Below, one piece after another: positions 51,356-60,258 of a DNA stretch of 64,000 nucleotides. Below the pieces are notes generated by a model. That model had not been told where the DNA came from, searched no databases, and saw only the letters and a program-made list of their open reading frames with translations. Source of the DNA: Bdellovibrio sp. 28-41-41 (GTDB taxonomy: Bacteria > Bdellovibrionota > Bdellovibrionia > Bdellovibrionales > Bdellovibrionaceae); contig NCGL01000040.1 of assembly GCA_002256935.1 (NCBI GenBank), forward strand, positions 1 to 64,000, read 5' to 3'. Positions within the stretch are counted from its first letter, which is position 1. Each line of letters opens with the position of its first letter. The translations under genes were made by a program, and so were the position numbers.

Positions 51356-52002
51356 TGAAGATTATCACTCTACTGGCTTTATTTTTTGGATGTGGAATGG
51401 CTCTAGTAAATGCGGAGCCATCGAGTTCATCGTCAAAAAAAGATCAGAAAAAGGCAAAGGATACAAATATCGTGAAAAACATAGTTGAATCAAGCAAAGC
51501 AAAAAAAGACGGTGAAGTTTGTGAGCTACCTAAAACAGACGCTGAACTAAGAAAACTTTTGTCGCCAGAGCAATATCGTATCATGAAAGAGAACGGAACC
51601 GAACGCCCGTTCGAGAACAAATATTGGAATAATAAACATCCTGGAATTTACGTAGACTTAATTTCTAACGAGGCGCTTTTTAGCTCGAAAGATAAGTTTG
51701 ATTCCAATTCGGGCTGGCCCAGTTTCTCGAAGCCAATTAAAGACGAGCGCGTTGTTGAAAAAAAAGACGCTACTCACGGGATGACAAGAACAGAAGTGCG
51801 ATCCAAAACAGCGGATGCTCATTTGGGGCATGTTTTTGATGATGGACCTTCGGATGCTGGCGGTTTGCGATTTTGCATAAATTCGGCAGCCCTTAAATTT
51901 GTTCCATTAGAAAAAATGGAAGAAATGGGTTACGATAAGTTTCTTCCCCTATTCGATAAGAAAGACTGGGAAAAAGCAAATAAAGAGCCCTATAAAAACT
52001 AG
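51355..52002 (+). CDS. msrB: Secreted peptide-methionine (R)-S-oxide reductase
   Basis: 215 residues. Signal peptide about 1-20 (ends VNA), a Lys/Ser-rich linker, then MsrB: PFENKYWNNKHPGIYVDL, NSGWPSFSKPI, HLGHVFDDGP and GLRFCINSAALKF with the catalytic Cys. The zinc-binding CxxC pairs of many MsrB are absent: GIYVDLISNEALF has no cysteine. Repairs oxidised protein methionines, here likely in the periplasm. ATG overlaps the ctp stop (TAATG). The resolving cysteine may be the one in GEVCELPK. Confidence 0.92.
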   Translation: MKIITLLALFFGCGMALVNAEPSSSSSKKDQKKAKDTNIVKNIVESSKAKKDGEVCELPKTDAELRKLLSPEQYRIMKENGTERPFENKYWNNKHPGIYVDLISNEALFSSKDKFDSNSGWPSFSKPIKDERVVEKKDATHGMTRTEVRSKTADAHLGHVFDDGPSDAGGLRFCINSAALKFVPLEKMEEMGYDKFLPLFDKKDWEKANKEPYKN

Positions 52003-52012
52003 TTAGATACGT

Positions 52013-52456
52013 TTGAAAACTACTAAAAGACTAATTCAAATATATACCCTGGCTCAAGGCGATGCACTTTGGGATATTGGCTGTGATCATTCGTTGTTAG
52101 CCCTTATGAACTTACGAGAGAAGAAATTCTCGAAAGTTTATTGCGTAGATAGATCCAAATCCTCACTAGAGAAAATAAACCAAAAAATCAGAGTTATTGA
52201 TCCTTTGCGAATTGAAGTGATTCAGTCCGACGGTTGTTTGCTAAACTGGGAAGATGTCAGTGGCACCGTTGTGATCGCCGGATCTTGCCCGGAAAAATAC
52301 CGCAAGCGATTGACTTGGGTTTTAAATCCTTTCACCAGTGTGGATAAGTTTTTAAAAGAAATTGTTCAATTCTTGCCAGAGACCGTGATGGAACGCTATG
52401 AAACCAAGGAAAATGGTCGCGTTCGTCAGATATTTAAATACCCCGCAACTGAATAA
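52013..52456 (+). CDS. TrmK-like SAM methyltransferase, probably frameshifted
   Basis: From a TTG at 52013, 147 residues: ALWDIGCDHSLLAL (SAM motif I as in tRNA m1A22 methyltransferases TrmK), KVYCVDRSKSSLEKI, VIQSDG and VVIAGSC. The family is usually longer, about 210-230 residues. After KENGRVRQIFKYP the frame ends in ATE-stop, while the neighbouring frame continues as QLNKLKASCEIEQFADQGVW and further to 52598. Removing one C from CCCC near 52443 would join them. The true gene may therefore span 52013-52598. Substrate assignment is tentative. Confidence 0.55.
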   Translation: MKTTKRLIQIYTLAQGDALWDIGCDHSLLALMNLREKKFSKVYCVDRSKSSLEKINQKIRVIDPLRIEVIQSDGCLLNWEDVSGTVVIAGSCPEKYRKRLTWVLNPFTSVDKFLKEIVQFLPETVMERYETKENGRVRQIFKYPATE

Positions 52457-52730
52457 ATTAAAGGCTAGTTGTGAGATTGAACAATTTGCAGATCAAGGGG
52501 TGTGGAAGATTTACACGCAACTGCCGCTTGGTGGCACTACGGTCGGATGGGTGAAATCACGCGGTCAGAACCAAATATGCGCAGGTAGGCGCACATAAAA
52601 TCACTTCTTTAATGGTGGATAAACTTTAGACGATTTTTTCCGGGCGCCGTAAATGGTCGTTTTGTCTAAATGTCTACAGTAGCATATCAAAATAGCTTAA
52701 CGTACAACTTGGACTCGTGAGGCTATATAT

Positions 52731-53144
52731 ATGAGAAATCAAATTCGCAGTTTGCAAACAGTCATGTTCTTTCTTTTTGTGGTGCTAGGCTTAAACGCTT
52801 CCACTAGCCCTACTCAAAACGACGCAATTACTTATGATATAACCGAAGGAAAAATTCAAGCTGCTGAAGCGGATGGTCTTTTAACAAAGCAAATGAATCA
52901 AGCTCAGCAAGATTTTGCTGAGATGAATATTCGCTTTGATGCTTTGGCAATGGAGCTTGAACCAACAGGTGATTCGCCTCGTTTATCTGGATTATCGCAA
53001 GTTCTATATGTTTATGATCAAGACGTTAAAGCTGTGAAGCTTTATCAGTTAGATCAAAAACAACAGAAAACTTTCTTTGCTCATTTAGCTTCATTGAAAA
53101 AAGAATTCTACACGGCACTAGCTGTCGTCACCAAACAAAAGTAG
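52731..53144 (+). CDS. Secreted protein of unknown function
   Basis: 137 residues with a signal peptide about 1-24 (ends LNAST). The mature part is mostly predicted helix, rich in Gln, with TKQMNQAQQDFAEMNIRF as a long amphipathic stretch. No cysteines. Weak ribosome binding site (GAGG about 13 bases before the ATG). Stand-alone, family not recognised. Confidence 0.6.
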   Translation: MRNQIRSLQTVMFFLFVVLGLNASTSPTQNDAITYDITEGKIQAAEADGLLTKQMNQAQQDFAEMNIRFDALAMELEPTGDSPRLSGLSQVLYVYDQDVKAVKLYQLDQKQQKTFFAHLASLKKEFYTALAVVTKQK

Positions 53145-53463
53145 CCGCTACCATTGTACTACTTTCGTAGTAACACTTCAGTCTACGTCTTGGGAGTTTT
53201 CGTCGAGGTCAGACAACTGCATTCATGTTGCTGCCGCAAGTGCTAGACTAGACGCGGCTCTTAAGTCTAGCTGATTGGATTTTAGTCTGGTTAGTTCCTG
53301 GATCTTCATCCTGAAAAAATCCGTTAAAAAATAAACAAAGACTCAAGAATAGGAAAAAATTGCTCTTCATATTCCAAATCTGTACTGAGGTCTCGTTCAG
53401 GCCAGGCAAAAATTACCCGTATAGGTAGGTACAACACAACATACCTTAACGGAGGGTAACTAA
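53145..53463. promoter_or_regulatory. Leader region of flagellin
   Basis: 319 bases without a gene. An inverted repeat CTAGACT (53243-53249) / AGTCTAG (53264-53270) has no T-run. Directly before the flagellin ATG is a very strong ribosome binding site, GGAGGG at 53452-53457. I looked for sigma-28 (TAAA-N15-GCCGATAA) and sigma-54 (TGGC-N8-TTGC) promoters and found no convincing match. Confidence 0.5.
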
Positions 53464-54297
53464 ATGGGAATGAGAGTATCGACAAACATCGCGTCTGTAA
53501 ATGCACAGAGACAATTATCAGGTAGCCAAAAATCGATTCAAAAGTCGATGCAGCAGCTAGCCTCAGGAAGCCGAATCAATATCGCAGCTGATGATGCTGC
53601 GGGATTAGCGATTTCTGAAAATTTGAAAGCTTCAGCAAGATCAGCGGCTCAAGCAAAACGTAATGCGAGTGATGGTATCTCGATGATCCAAACCGCAGAA
53701 GGTGGATTAAACGAAATTTCAAACATCGTAGTTCGTTTACGTGAACTAGGAATTCAAGCGTCTTCTGACACTGTAGGTGACACAGAACGCGGTTTCCTAA
53801 ATAAAGAGGTCGTTCAGTTAAAAAGTGAGATGCAACGTATCTCTAACGTAACTACTTGGGGAAAAACAAAACTTCTAGATGGATCAACTCCAACATTTGA
53901 TTTCCAAGTCGGTTTATATAATGACAAAGAAAATAGCGTAATATCTTTTGATTCTTCAGAAAATGAAGCGACACTATCTGCACTCGGTTTAGATAGCGTT
54001 GATTTTTCAACTAAAGAAGGCGCACAAGATGCACTAGATAGTTTAGACAGCGCTTTAAGTGGCGTAAATGGAATGCGCGCCAATTTAGGTGCGATTCAAA
54101 ATAGATTGTACTCAACAGTTGATAACTTAGGTGTACAAGAAGAGAATATCTTGTCTGCTAACAGCCGAATCCGCGATACAGACGTAGCGCAAGCTTCTTC
54201 TGAAATGGTAAGAAATAACATCTTACTACAAGCCGGTACTTCGACTCTGGCACAGGCAAATTCTAATAATCAAATGGCTTTAAAACTTATCGGTTAA
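53464..54297 (+). CDS. fliC: Flagellin
   Basis: 277 residues, a short flagellin with only the conserved D0/D1 ends and a small centre. N-terminus MGMRVSTNIASVNAQRQL and LASGSRINIAADDAAGLAISE; C-terminus ENILSANSRIRDTDVAQASSE and QAGTSTLAQANSNNQMALKLIG. Forms the filament. A strong terminator follows 38 bases later. Bdellovibrio relatives usually carry several flagellin genes; only one is here. Confidence 0.95.
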   Translation: MGMRVSTNIASVNAQRQLSGSQKSIQKSMQQLASGSRINIAADDAAGLAISENLKASARSAAQAKRNASDGISMIQTAEGGLNEISNIVVRLRELGIQASSDTVGDTERGFLNKEVVQLKSEMQRISNVTTWGKTKLLDGSTPTFDFQVGLYNDKENSVISFDSSENEATLSALGLDSVDFSTKEGAQDALDSLDSALSGVNGMRANLGAIQNRLYSTVDNLGVQEENILSANSRIRDTDVAQASSEMVRNNILLQAGTSTLAQANSNNQMALKLIG

Positions 54298-54334
54298 CCC
54301 ATAGCTGGTAAGGTTACTGTTACGAACTCCGTTG

Positions 54335-54364
54335 CTAGCGCCGGGTGGTCTGGCGCTAGTTTTT
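54335..54364 (+). terminator. Rho-independent terminator of flagellin
   Basis: Perfect 8-base stem CTAGCGCC/GGCGCTAG, 9-base loop, then TTTTT. Confidence 0.88.
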
Positions 54365-54380
54365 GAATACGGAAATTAAG

Positions 54381-54411
54381 AAAAAGAGTCTGGAACAAAA
54401 TTCCAAACTCT
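54381..54411 (-). terminator. Rho-independent terminator of trigger factor
   Basis: On the minus strand, stem AGAGTTTGGAA/TTCCAGACTCT (11 pairs with one G-U), loop TTTTG, then TTTTTC. It starts 12 bases after the tig stop codon. Confidence 0.85.
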
Positions 54412-54422
54412 ACGAGATGATA

Positions 54423-55739
54423 TTAATTTTCTTCGTTTTTTAGGTCTTTGCCGGAAACTTCTTTGATTTTTACGGTTTCCATTAGCTTCTTGATAACGTT
54501 CTCTTCAGTGATTTGATACGTTAGTCGGCTAAGTGTATCTTGTTTAGAATAGAATTCGCGAATGCGAGCTTCTTCAATACCTGTTTGCGCCGCGTATTCT
54601 GCAAATTTGCGGTCTAAATCATCAGCTTTACAGATTAGGTCATATTTCTTACCGATAGCATCGATTAAGAAACTAGACTGAATCATCTCGCCAGCTGTTT
54701 TTTCAAAATCAGAATCCCATTTAGCAATGTATTCAGCCATAGTCGCATCATCCATTTGCTGTTGGCCCATACGTTTTTTGAAGTCTTCAACTAACATATT
54801 TTTTTGATCTTTAAGCAAAGATGCCGGAACGTCTACTGGATTTTCTTTTACTAACGCTTTTAACAGACGATTTTTGAAAGCGTCATCTATTCGTTTGATT
54901 TCTGAACCTTCAAGATCGTTACGAACTACTTTACGGAATTCTTCTACTGAACCTACTCCTGAACCAGTTGATTTGATGAATTCATCGCTAATTTCTGGAA
55001 GCACTTTTGCTTTGAGTGAGTTCAATTTAACTTTGAAAGTAACTGCTTTACCTTCAAGTTCTTTTGCGTGGTATGGAGTTGGGAATTTTAAGTTAAGTGT
55101 TTTTTCTTCACCGACTTTCATTCCTACTACGCCGTCTTCAAAACCTTCGATGAATTGTTTTGAACCAAGCTCTAATTGTTGGTCAGTTCCCGCTCCATTT
55201 TCTAATGGAGCGCCGTCCACTTCACCGCTGAAATTGATAACAGAAAAATCACCCATTTTAGCAGCGCGGTTTTCGGTTACAACATCGAACGTAGCCCGTG
55301 AGTTTTGGATGTTTTTGATAACTTCATCGATTTTGTCTTCAGAAAATTCTAATTTCTCTTTTTCGACCATTAGGTTTTCATAATTTTTCAGCGTTACATC
55401 TGGGCGAATATCGAAAATGGCAGAAAAGTTGAATTCTTTGTTTTCGTGAAGATCGTCAAATTCAAATTCAGGGTAAGAAACTGGTTCTAATTTGTGCTCT
55501 GACAGAGCGATAGAATAGTGTTTTTGAATTAGATCCTGGATAACGTCTTGTTTAACTCGGGTTTGATAAAGACTTTTGATCGTAGTCATTGGGGCTTTGC
55601 CCTTTCTGAAGCCTTTAATTGTAACTTCAGACTGAATATCTCGAAAAACCTTGTCAAAACTAGTTTGGATATCTGTCACTGGCACAGCCACGTTAAGCTT
55701 GCGTTGCAAAGATGTCACTTTTTCCACGTTTGATTTCAT
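54423..55739 (-). CDS. tig: Trigger factor, ribosome-bound chaperone
   Basis: 438 residues, usual length. The N-terminal ribosome-binding domain contains the signature GFRKGKAP (about 41-48). The FKBP-like PPIase domain is at about 155-245 (GDFSVINFSGEVDG, FIEGFEDGVVGMKVGEEKTL). The C-terminal substrate-cradling domain is helical and charged. CAGGAGT lies upstream of the ATG. Single gene with its own terminator; no clpP or clpX follows. Confidence 0.95.
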   Translation of the reverse strand: MKSNVEKVTSLQRKLNVAVPVTDIQTSFDKVFRDIQSEVTIKGFRKGKAPMTTIKSLYQTRVKQDVIQDLIQKHYSIALSEHKLEPVSYPEFEFDDLHENKEFNFSAIFDIRPDVTLKNYENLMVEKEKLEFSEDKIDEVIKNIQNSRATFDVVTENRAAKMGDFSVINFSGEVDGAPLENGAGTDQQLELGSKQFIEGFEDGVVGMKVGEEKTLNLKFPTPYHAKELEGKAVTFKVKLNSLKAKVLPEISDEFIKSTGSGVGSVEEFRKVVRNDLEGSEIKRIDDAFKNRLLKALVKENPVDVPASLLKDQKNMLVEDFKKRMGQQQMDDATMAEYIAKWDSDFEKTAGEMIQSSFLIDAIGKKYDLICKADDLDRKFAEYAAQTGIEEARIREFYSKQDTLSRLTYQITEENVIKKLMETVKIKEVSGKDLKNEEN

Positions 55740-55845
55740 GAAAAACTCCTGTATTTTATGAGTATGTGTTGAAACGGTCGGATACTAGGTGACAGGTTGA
55801 AGAAAATCAAGCACTTATGCTAGTTCTTTCGAGGCAGGATAATTA

Positions 55846-56697
55846 ATGCAAAAAATAGTTTTTGTTACCGGAAAAGGGGGCGTGGGTAAGTCGATTTATG
55901 CGGCGGCTTTAGCTCAGAAATATTCCTTGAAGGGTAAACGCACTCTTCTAGTGGAATTAGGTGACGAAAGTTTTTTTAAAACCTTCTTTGGACTACCTCA
56001 AGTTCAATATACACCAAGTAAAACCCTAAATGACTTCGAAGTGGCTTTGTGGTCAGGATCCGAGGCGCTTAAAGAGTACGCTCTGCATTTATTGAAGTCC
56101 GAGGCTGTTTATCGTCTGTTTTTTGAAAATAAGGTCAGTCGCGCGTTGATTCAAATTGCACCAGGATTGCCGGAACTAGCGATTTTAGGGAAAATTACGT
56201 CGGGTCCCAGACACCACGGTCCGTCGTCTCCCCATGAAGTGATTGTTGTCGATGCATTCGCTACCGGGCACTTCATGGCGCTGATGCGAGCTCCAAAAGG
56301 TATGGCTCAAGCTATTAGTTTTGGACCAATGGGCGAGCAAAGTCGCAGCATTATGAAAACGGTCGAAGACGCCACAGTTTGTGAGTACCATATCGTGACT
56401 CTAGCCGAAGAACTTCCTATCAAAGAAACTATCGAGCTCTACGATCAGCTTAAAACTGAATTTAATATTTCTGCCGACATCATCCTAAATAAAAAGCTGA
56501 ATACGCAGTTGCAATCCAGTGAACTGAATTCAGGAAACAATGAATTTGTTAAATACGTCAAAGAGACTTTGGCGCGCGAAGAAGACGCTCGTACACGTTT
56601 GAAAGAAAGAAACCTGAATCCATCTGAAGTTCCTTTTATCTACGACAAGACCTCGTACGAATTGATAGAACAAATTGCTGCGGGGATAAAACTATGA
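55846..56697 (+). CDS. ArsA-like ATPase, first of a pair
   Basis: 283 residues. P-loop GKGGVGKSIYAAALA (deviant Walker A) at about 9-23, and a switch-type segment EVIVVDAFATGHFMAL. It lacks the arsenite-binding cysteines of ArsA and the ArsB neighbour. The family also includes Get3-type tail-anchored protein targeting factors and cell-pole motility ATPases. AGGA lies before the ATG. Overlaps its partner gene by 4 bases, so a heterodimer is likely. Confidence 0.82.
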   Translation: MQKIVFVTGKGGVGKSIYAAALAQKYSLKGKRTLLVELGDESFFKTFFGLPQVQYTPSKTLNDFEVALWSGSEALKEYALHLLKSEAVYRLFFENKVSRALIQIAPGLPELAILGKITSGPRHHGPSSPHEVIVVDAFATGHFMALMRAPKGMAQAISFGPMGEQSRSIMKTVEDATVCEYHIVTLAEELPIKETIELYDQLKTEFNISADIILNKKLNTQLQSSELNSGNNEFVKYVKETLAREEDARTRLKERNLNPSEVPFIYDKTSYELIEQIAAGIKL

Positions 56698-57764
56698 AAT
56701 CAACTCAAGTTGTAGTTTGTATTGGTTGTGGCGGAGTTGGGAAAACCACAGTATCAGCATCGTTAGGTTATATGTTAGCCGATCAGGGGTACAAGACACT
56801 CGTTTTAACCATTGATCCTGCAAAACGTTTAGCCACCACCTTGGGCATCGAGGGCACGAAAGAGATCACCGAGGTTCCTGGTGTTCAACTTAAAGGAAAA
56901 TTATTTGCGTCAGTCATTGACCACCAAACGGTGTTTAACGATTTCATCAAACGCGCTTCTGGAGCGGGTGCCGACATTACCCCTATTTTTAGAAATAAAT
57001 TATATCAACAAATGTCTACGAATCTAAGTGGTTCTCAAGAATTTACGGCATTAGAAAAACTGTATAGTACCTATGAGAGCGGCGAATACGATTGGATCGT
57101 GCTGGACACGCCGCCATCGAAACACGCCATTGATTTTTTAAACGCTCCTCAGAAATTGTCGGCGTTGTTTAATGATAGTGTGGCCAAGTGGTTCCGCAAT
57201 ACTGACGGCAAGGGCGGCCTATTTAGCCAGATTATTTCCACAGGTACCCGCCAAGTGATTCAAATTTTAGAATCACTTACGGGTTCTGAATTTGTAAAGG
57301 AACTAAGACTGTTTTTTTCCTACATTCATTCATGGCAAGATAAATTAGAAAACAGAATTGTTCAGGTTCACAAATTACTGGTCAGTTCAAATACTCAGTT
57401 TTTCTTAATTTCTAGTTTGGATGAAGTTAAAATGACAGAAGCGTTGAGTCTAGGACAAGAGGTTCGTAAACAAGGCTTTCCACTCAACAAAATCATCATC
57501 AATAAATCGCAGTTTGAAAAAACTTTTGATTTTAATATAGGTCTAGGTAACGTGCAAACTCCTGAAGCATTAAAAGAATTAGAACAGTTTAAAGGTTCTT
57601 TTGAGCACTACATTACACATCGAGAGGAACTGTTACATAAATTTGAAAACTCTGTAGCGAACAGAATGGATTTGGTCTCGCTAAAAGAATACCTCGACCC
57701 TATTTCGGATACTGATAATCTGAAATTGATTGCTTTTGACCTGAGTCAAAAAATAAAATTGTAG
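56694..57764 (+). CDS. ArsA-like ATPase, second of a pair
   Basis: 356 residues. P-loop GCGGVGKTTVSASLGYMLA, switch LTIDPAKRLATTLG and DWIVLDTPPSKHAIDFLNAP give a complete ArsA/Get3-like ATPase. NKIIINKSQFE marks the adenine-binding segment. Arsenite-binding cysteines are missing. Starts 4 bases inside the first ArsA-like gene; a lipoprotein gene follows after 12 bases. A role in targeting or positioning an envelope complex is inference. Confidence 0.85.
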   Translation: MKSTQVVVCIGCGGVGKTTVSASLGYMLADQGYKTLVLTIDPAKRLATTLGIEGTKEITEVPGVQLKGKLFASVIDHQTVFNDFIKRASGAGADITPIFRNKLYQQMSTNLSGSQEFTALEKLYSTYESGEYDWIVLDTPPSKHAIDFLNAPQKLSALFNDSVAKWFRNTDGKGGLFSQIISTGTRQVIQILESLTGSEFVKELRLFFSYIHSWQDKLENRIVQVHKLLVSSNTQFFLISSLDEVKMTEALSLGQEVRKQGFPLNKIIINKSQFEKTFDFNIGLGNVQTPEALKELEQFKGSFEHYITHREELLHKFENSVANRMDLVSLKEYLDPISDTDNLKLIAFDLSQKIKL

Positions 57765-57776
57765 TGGGAAGGCGAA

Positions 57777-58856
57777 ATGAGTTTTAACTTCAAAGTTACT
57801 AGTTCCATCTGTTTAGCTCTATGTTTTGTATTTTTAAGCTGTGTATCTAAAGAGACAGTTAAAGAAGAGGCCGTGCTGCCCGATACGTCGCAAGCCGATG
57901 CTCAAGAATTAGATAAAATTTTTCTTCTTGAAGATAACTCTGCCTTTGAAACAAAAAAAGACGCGTACATCAAGGCTCACCCAAACTCTATATATGTTCA
58001 ATACGTGGAATTACTTTCAAGCAAAATGTATTTGAAAAAAAGCATGTTGAACGAGGCGCTGACGGCAAATACGGAAGTGCAAAATAAAACGTTTAATGCC
58101 AATAAGGAAATATACTACTTAGCATTGTTCGAAAGTGCCGATATTTACGAAGCCCAAGAGAAATATGACAAATCTTTAGCGGCCTTGGTGGAAGCTGAAA
58201 AAAACAAAGGGTATTTGCCTGCGAAAAAGCGCCTTTTTGAACTGCCGTTAAAATTATCGGTGGCTTACTCGCGCTTAAATTTAACCGAACTTACGTTTAA
58301 ATATATTAAAGAGACTCAGAGCGGTCTTAATGAATATTTGAAAATGGAAGCGCTAGATAATGCGGCTTTGGCTAAGTTATATCTAGAAATTGGCGGCGGA
58401 TTAACTCAATGGCAGTCGAATGATTTTTCTTTAGAGCTGAGAAAATTCGTGATGACGTATAAATTCTTAGTTTATTCTATGAACCGCAATGACACGGCCT
58501 TTTCCGAAAAAGCGCAAAAAAAATTAAGGGCACAAATTCAATGGATTTGGAATTTAAGCCAAACTCAACGTACAGCGCCCGATTTTGATCGCTTAGAAGA
58601 AGAGAAAGCTCAGTTTATGAAAATGACGGAGTTTTCTAAGTTGCTCAACTCTATTAAAATGTTCGAGCCTTTAGACGGCCAAAAGAAAACGCCTTTGCAG
58701 GAAGAGTTTTTCTCCTACGTCGAACAAGTTCAGGATGTTGTACTCGAGAAAATATTTGCTCAGTACAAATACACTCCACCGACTCAAGAGTCCTTCAGAC
58801 ACCAAATATTTCGCGAAAATTTAACGATTGAAAATTTGGAAAATCAATACAAGTAA
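57777..58856 (+). CDS. Lipoprotein with TPR-like helices
   Basis: 359 residues. Lipobox FLSC at about 19-22 after a hydrophobic core. The rest is helical, with TPR-like pairs such as LALFESADIYEAQEKYDKSLA. Family not recognised. Lies between the ArsA-like pair (12-base gap) and gshA (10-base gap) and is probably in one operon with them. GAAGG lies before the ATG. Confidence 0.72.
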   Translation: MSFNFKVTSSICLALCFVFLSCVSKETVKEEAVLPDTSQADAQELDKIFLLEDNSAFETKKDAYIKAHPNSIYVQYVELLSSKMYLKKSMLNEALTANTEVQNKTFNANKEIYYLALFESADIYEAQEKYDKSLAALVEAEKNKGYLPAKKRLFELPLKLSVAYSRLNLTELTFKYIKETQSGLNEYLKMEALDNAALAKLYLEIGGGLTQWQSNDFSLELRKFVMTYKFLVYSMNRNDTAFSEKAQKKLRAQIQWIWNLSQTQRTAPDFDRLEEEKAQFMKMTEFSKLLNSIKMFEPLDGQKKTPLQEEFFSYVEQVQDVVLEKIFAQYKYTPPTQESFRHQIFRENLTIENLENQYK

Positions 58857-58866
58857 GGAAACGCGC

Positions 58867-60090
58867 ATGACCTATACACGTACGGAACTTCACCAGCAGA
58901 TCTTGTCAAAAAAGAACGCGGTTTGCGATTGGTTCCAATCGAAATCTAAAAATGCATTCATTCCTATTTATTCAAGTTATGATGTGCGCGATGCGGGTTA
59001 TAAGGTAGCCAATGTGGACGCTAATATTTACCCTGCTGGGTTTAATAATATTTGTCCTACAGATAAAGAAACAAGTATCGATTTAATGCGAAAGTATTTA
59101 GAAGCTAGATATGGTAAGGATCTAAAACGTATCTTGTTGGTGACGGAAGAGCATACCGCCAATGCGTACTACTGGGACAACGTTGTCACGATCAAAGATT
59201 TAATGGAAAGTGCGGGGAAGCAAGTTCGAGTCGGTTTTGGAACTAAACTGCTTGAGCCAATCACAGTGAAAAGCGCTAATGGACACAGTGTTTTAGTTGA
59301 GTCGGCGTGGGGTGATTCATCACTAATTAAAGAATTCAATCCGCAAATTATAGTGAGCAATAACGATTTCTCGGAAGCGCATGCAGATTGGGCATCTACT
59401 GTAAATATACCAATCAATCCTCCTCGTGAGTTAGGTTGGTATCAACGTAAGAAAAGTGACTATTTCAAATATTACAATGAATTGGTTGGCGAATTCGCTA
59501 GTGTTGCGGGTGTAGATCCTTTTGTTTTCCAAGTGAAAACGGAGTATTTTCCACATTTTGATATTAATTCTGAAGACTCGCGTAAAGAATTATCCGCTTC
59601 GGTAGATAAATTTTTAAAAGACCTAGAAGCTGACTATCAAAGACGTGGTATTACGCAAAAACCATTCGCATTTGTAAAAAACAATGCCGGAACCTATGGG
59701 TTAGCAGTTATCCGAGTCCAATCGGCAGCGGAAATTTTAGAGTGGACATATAAAGCCCGCAAGAAAATGAAAGCAGCTAAAGGCGGACGCGACGTCGAAG
59801 AAGTTATTATCCAAGAAGGTATCCCATCGATAGTAGAAACGGATGGCGTAGTCGCTGAGCCAGTTATCTATATGATTGGCGGCGATCTAGCCGGAGGATT
59901 CTTACGTACACATAGCGAGAAAGATTCTACCGAGAGTTTAAACAGCCCCGGCGCTATCTATAAGAAGTTATGCGTCAGTGATTTAGAGATCCGACCTGAA
60001 GGTTGCCCCATGGAAAATGTATACGGTTGGACTTCTAAAATTGGCTCGTTAGCAATCTCTATGGAAGCCGCCAATATCGCTAAAAAATAG
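58867..60090 (+). CDS. gshA: Glutamate--cysteine ligase, T. ferrooxidans type
   Basis: 407 residues from the ATG at 58867 (AAGGA 10 bases upstream); a longer frame from 58828 overlaps the lipoprotein gene and is less likely. Makes gamma-glutamylcysteine, the first step to glutathione. The family is distinct from enteric GshA: FIPIYSSYDVRDAGYKVANV, DANIYPAGFNNICPTDKE and KPFAFVKNNAGTYGLAVI are its typical blocks, consistent with a two-domain ATP-grasp-like fold. Followed by a terminator. With ggt in the same window, glutathione is clearly both made and degraded. Confidence 0.85.
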   Translation: MTYTRTELHQQILSKKNAVCDWFQSKSKNAFIPIYSSYDVRDAGYKVANVDANIYPAGFNNICPTDKETSIDLMRKYLEARYGKDLKRILLVTEEHTANAYYWDNVVTIKDLMESAGKQVRVGFGTKLLEPITVKSANGHSVLVESAWGDSSLIKEFNPQIIVSNNDFSEAHADWASTVNIPINPPRELGWYQRKKSDYFKYYNELVGEFASVAGVDPFVFQVKTEYFPHFDINSEDSRKELSASVDKFLKDLEADYQRRGITQKPFAFVKNNAGTYGLAVIRVQSAAEILEWTYKARKKMKAAKGGRDVEEVIIQEGIPSIVETDGVVAEPVIYMIGGDLAGGFLRTHSEKDSTESLNSPGAIYKKLCVSDLEIRPEGCPMENVYGWTSKIGSLAISMEAANIAKK

Positions 60091-60124
60091 TGATATTCGC
60101 CTGTTAGGTACCGTCGGAATTTTT

Positions 60125-60156
60125 AAAAGGTGCCGTAAAATGAGGGTGCCTTTTTT
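60125..60156 (+). terminator. Rho-independent terminator after gshA
   Basis: Stem AAAAGGTGCC/GGGTGCCTTTT pairs over 10 positions, two of them G-U, followed by TTTTTT. It ends the ArsA-lipoprotein-gshA unit before the large gene at 60259. Confidence 0.7.
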
Positions 60157-60258
60157 GTCAGTCGTCTAGTTTTGCGACAGGAAAAAAAGTTATAAAGGCG
60201 TTTTAACCATGGCTCACTCTGTGCAATTGCCAATGCAAAGCTTAGACAGAGGATCGTC

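Noticed and set aside
54874-55383. 169-residue plus-strand frame inside tig
   Set aside because: Shadow of the trigger factor PPIase region.
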